From Phycisphaerae bacterium (GTDB lineage: Bacteria; Planctomycetota; Phycisphaerae; Sedimentisphaerales; SM23-30), in the NCBI GenBank assembly GCA_016342495.1, contig JAEIOG010000017.1:1-63041 (forward strand): DNA of 63,041 bases. The letters run 5' to 3'. The position numbers and the translations under genes are program-made. Under the pieces are notes generated by a model. That model saw nothing but the letters and a program-made list of their open reading frames with translations. It had not been told where the DNA came from and made no database searches. Below, one piece after another: positions 61,434 to 63,041 of the stretch (the first letter of the stretch is position 1; each line of letters opens with the position of its first letter).

Positions 61434-62580
61434 TACCTTCTACCTCTCTATCTGCCTTCTGCAAACCTCCAATCAAATCCATGGTTCTCCTATCCTCAAA
61501 CCCCAAGTTAATAATTTCTTTCCTGAATAACTTGTCAACTTCTGCATTCTGAGCTTCTGTCAGTTCGTCAGAAACAACACTATAATTATTCATGTCATAT
61601 TCTCCCCATAGCCATGCAAGTTTGAAATAAAGGCAGGATTTAACCAGGTCTTTATCAACAAATTCACCATCATAATACATCAAGCCAAGCGTAAAAATTG
61701 CATCACTTTGGCCACTAGAAGCTGCACTGTTTAATAGTTCAAATGCTTTTTTAAAGTCTTGAGAAACACCTGATCCTTCTCGATATAGAATGGCTAAAAA
61801 ACATTTTCCTGCAGGATAACCCAAGTCAGCTGCTTTAGAATATAGTTCATACGCTTTGGTGTAATCTTTTTTTACATACAATCCTTCTTTGTACATATGA
61901 GCAATCTCTATTATTGCTTCGGTATTTCCTGATTTGGCAAGCGGTTCCAGTAGTTCATAAGCTTTTTTATAATCTTTAGCAAACGAATCGTCATAACTGC
62001 CCTCGATATAAACATTAGCAAGCCTAAGCACAGCTTGTTCCGAACCTCCCTCCGCTGCTTTTTCCCACAATTGCATAGCACCTTTTATATCGTCGTAATG
62101 TCCAACCCGCATACGAATCACAATGCCCTTTTGAGTCATAGATTCAATATGTCCTTTAGCTATAGCCTTATTCAATAAAGCAATAGTATCATCTGAATCA
62201 CGCATAATATTAATTCTATCCATCAATGCAAGATTATACATAGCAATGGCATAATCATCATCTACGGCCTGTTTGAAAAGTGATATGGCTTTAGCAATAT
62301 CCTGTTCAACACCCTGGCCTTTGGCATACATAATAGCCAAATCATTGATCGCATAGACATCGTTCTGCTGAGCTTTTTCTTCACATAATTCAAAAGCTTC
62401 CCTTTCAATAGGGTCTATTACTTTAGGCACTAAATGTTCTGGGGCTTTGTCGGTATACTGCCTATTTTTATATAAATTACATGTTGGTGTGGTATCGCGT
62501 TGTTCAAATGAATCATTGTCCGAGCAACCTGAAATAGCAGCTAAACACAAAAGATGTAATACAAGTCTATTTTTATACAT
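61426..62580 (-). CDS. Sel1-repeat lipoprotein
   Basis: The 384-residue protein has a lipoprotein signal (LLCLAAISGCSDND, lipobox ISGC). About eight Sel1-like/TPR-type repeats follow from residue 75 to 345, recognised by recurrent YNLALM, VYIEGS, MYKEGLYVKKDYTKAYELYS, LYREGSGVSQDFKKAFEL and LMYYDGEFVDKDLVKSCLYF units, each about 36 residues. Sel1 repeats form protein-binding solenoids. As a lipoprotein it would act in the periplasm or on the outer membrane. The following lipoprotein gene overlaps it by eight bases, suggesting a pair. Confidence 0.85.
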   Translation of the reverse strand: MYKNRLVLHLLCLAAISGCSDNDSFEQRDTTPTCNLYKNRQYTDKAPEHLVPKVIDPIEREAFELCEEKAQQNDVYAINDLAIMYAKGQGVEQDIAKAISLFKQAVDDDYAIAMYNLALMDRINIMRDSDDTIALLNKAIAKGHIESMTQKGIVIRMRVGHYDDIKGAMQLWEKAAEGGSEQAVLRLANVYIEGSYDDSFAKDYKKAYELLEPLAKSGNTEAIIEIAHMYKEGLYVKKDYTKAYELYSKAADLGYPAGKCFLAILYREGSGVSQDFKKAFELLNSAASSGQSDAIFTLGLMYYDGEFVDKDLVKSCLYFKLAWLWGEYDMNNYSVVSDELTEAQNAEVDKLFRKEIINLGFEDRRTMDLIGGLQKADREVEGNE

Positions 62581-63041
62581 TATATTTCCTTGAAACTAAT
62601 AAATACCCCGGGTGTCCGTGGTCTAATCCATAATCTCACAATACATAACTGCAGTGGCATCGGTCTTGTAAAACAGGATGCGATGGTGATGTCGCCTCAA
62701 ATAATATTATACTGTTTTGAGTAAAACTTATCTCTGCCACAAAGAAGCACTTGAATAATACCACCAAAACAATAGTTTTACCAGACTTTTTTCTACAGGA
62801 TCATTTTCCAAAGCCAATCGCTGTCGTTGGCTGTGTAGTCCTTTTGACAGTAGGTGATGCGATTCATTGTGACTAGTACTCAATAACCCTATATTATAGC
62901 GGGGCATTGCCAGCGTTGTCAGGGGGGAAATTATTTATCGAACCTGATTATTAGTTCAGTTGTCTATCAGGGCAATCGCATGAAATTTTTTTATTGGAAA
63001 TCATCATTTCTTCTGTTGGCCCAATCCCAGCACTGTGAGCA
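62581..63041. other. Right-edge region, no confident gene
   Basis: The last 461 bases contain no complete gene. A frame opening at ATG 62980 (MKFFYWKSSFLLLAQ) runs to the window edge and looks like a signal-peptide start, but it has no clear ribosome site and too little sequence to judge. Confidence 0.4.

Noticed and set aside
1..63041. CRISPR array, tRNA, rRNA, insertion sequence or prophage
   Set aside because: No regularly spaced repeat series, tRNA arm patterns, transposase or phage structural genes were seen on either strand.

Overview
The window looks like a chromosomal segment of a low-GC, Gram-negative-type bacterium, most likely a planctomycete of the Phycisphaerae/Sedimentisphaerales kind. 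The reasons are the run of large secreted LamG/Ig-like proteins that share a short Cys-bracketed dockerin-like C-terminal tail, an ECF sigma factor followed by a FecR-LamG fusion and a DUF1559-like prepilin, a DUF1080 lipoprotein, a GH95-type glycosidase, and several lipoproteins with lipoboxes. This assignment is inferred from gene content. I see no rRNA, tRNA, CRISPR array, transposase or phage gene.

Layout. 1-12331 (+): the end of an unidentified gene, an ECF sigma factor, a FecR-LamG membrane protein, a type II prepilin and four secreted multidomain proteins, the last carrying a PhoD-like phosphatase. 12437-16328 (+): an FetAB-type ABC exporter and a DUF255 thioredoxin-fold protein flanked by copies of a 24-bp repeat. 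16424-21566 (-): a tight nine-gene set encoding a lipoprotein, two secreted coiled-coil proteins, a small ExbB, an ExbD, a TonB-like proline-rich protein, a small membrane protein, an ECF-like sigma factor and a putative membrane anti-sigma factor. 22024-29116 (+), divergent from it: a CsgG/DUF4384/subtilase fusion, a secreted caspase-FGE fusion, a duplicated LPP20/FlgT-like protein, a 47-residue lipoprotein and a FlgT/CsgG-like tail-anchored protein. These two divergent sets are the best candidate here for an undescribed envelope system: a proton-motive-force-energised complex paired with two membrane-associated or periplasmic protease-type enzymes.

29493-46964 is mostly housekeeping and transport: a dicarboxylate symporter, rsmD-CCA transferase-HAD, an EamA transporter, a DUF697 protein, three tandem small membrane paralogues, a BamE-like lipoprotein, an orphan type II secretion F protein, the pdxA-rsmA-pcp-argH operon, a ROK kinase, a SulP transporter with no AUG start, a stand-alone Clp N-domain protein and a zinc-ribbon membrane protein. 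47360-52462 holds rpsO-pnp, a histidine kinase and an NtrC-type regulator. 52643-62580 holds the GH95-type enzyme with LamG halves in reversed order, a DUF1080 lipoprotein, an MFS transporter, selA and two lipoprotein genes (one with Sel1 repeats).

Intergenic DNA carries several clear intrinsic terminators, a hairpin plus T-tract overlapping the rpsO promoter, direct repeats in the pnp leader, palindromic elements (29248, 38346, and a cluster at 56182-56397), and genes whose -10 box lies about six bases before the ATG, which suggests leaderless transcripts.
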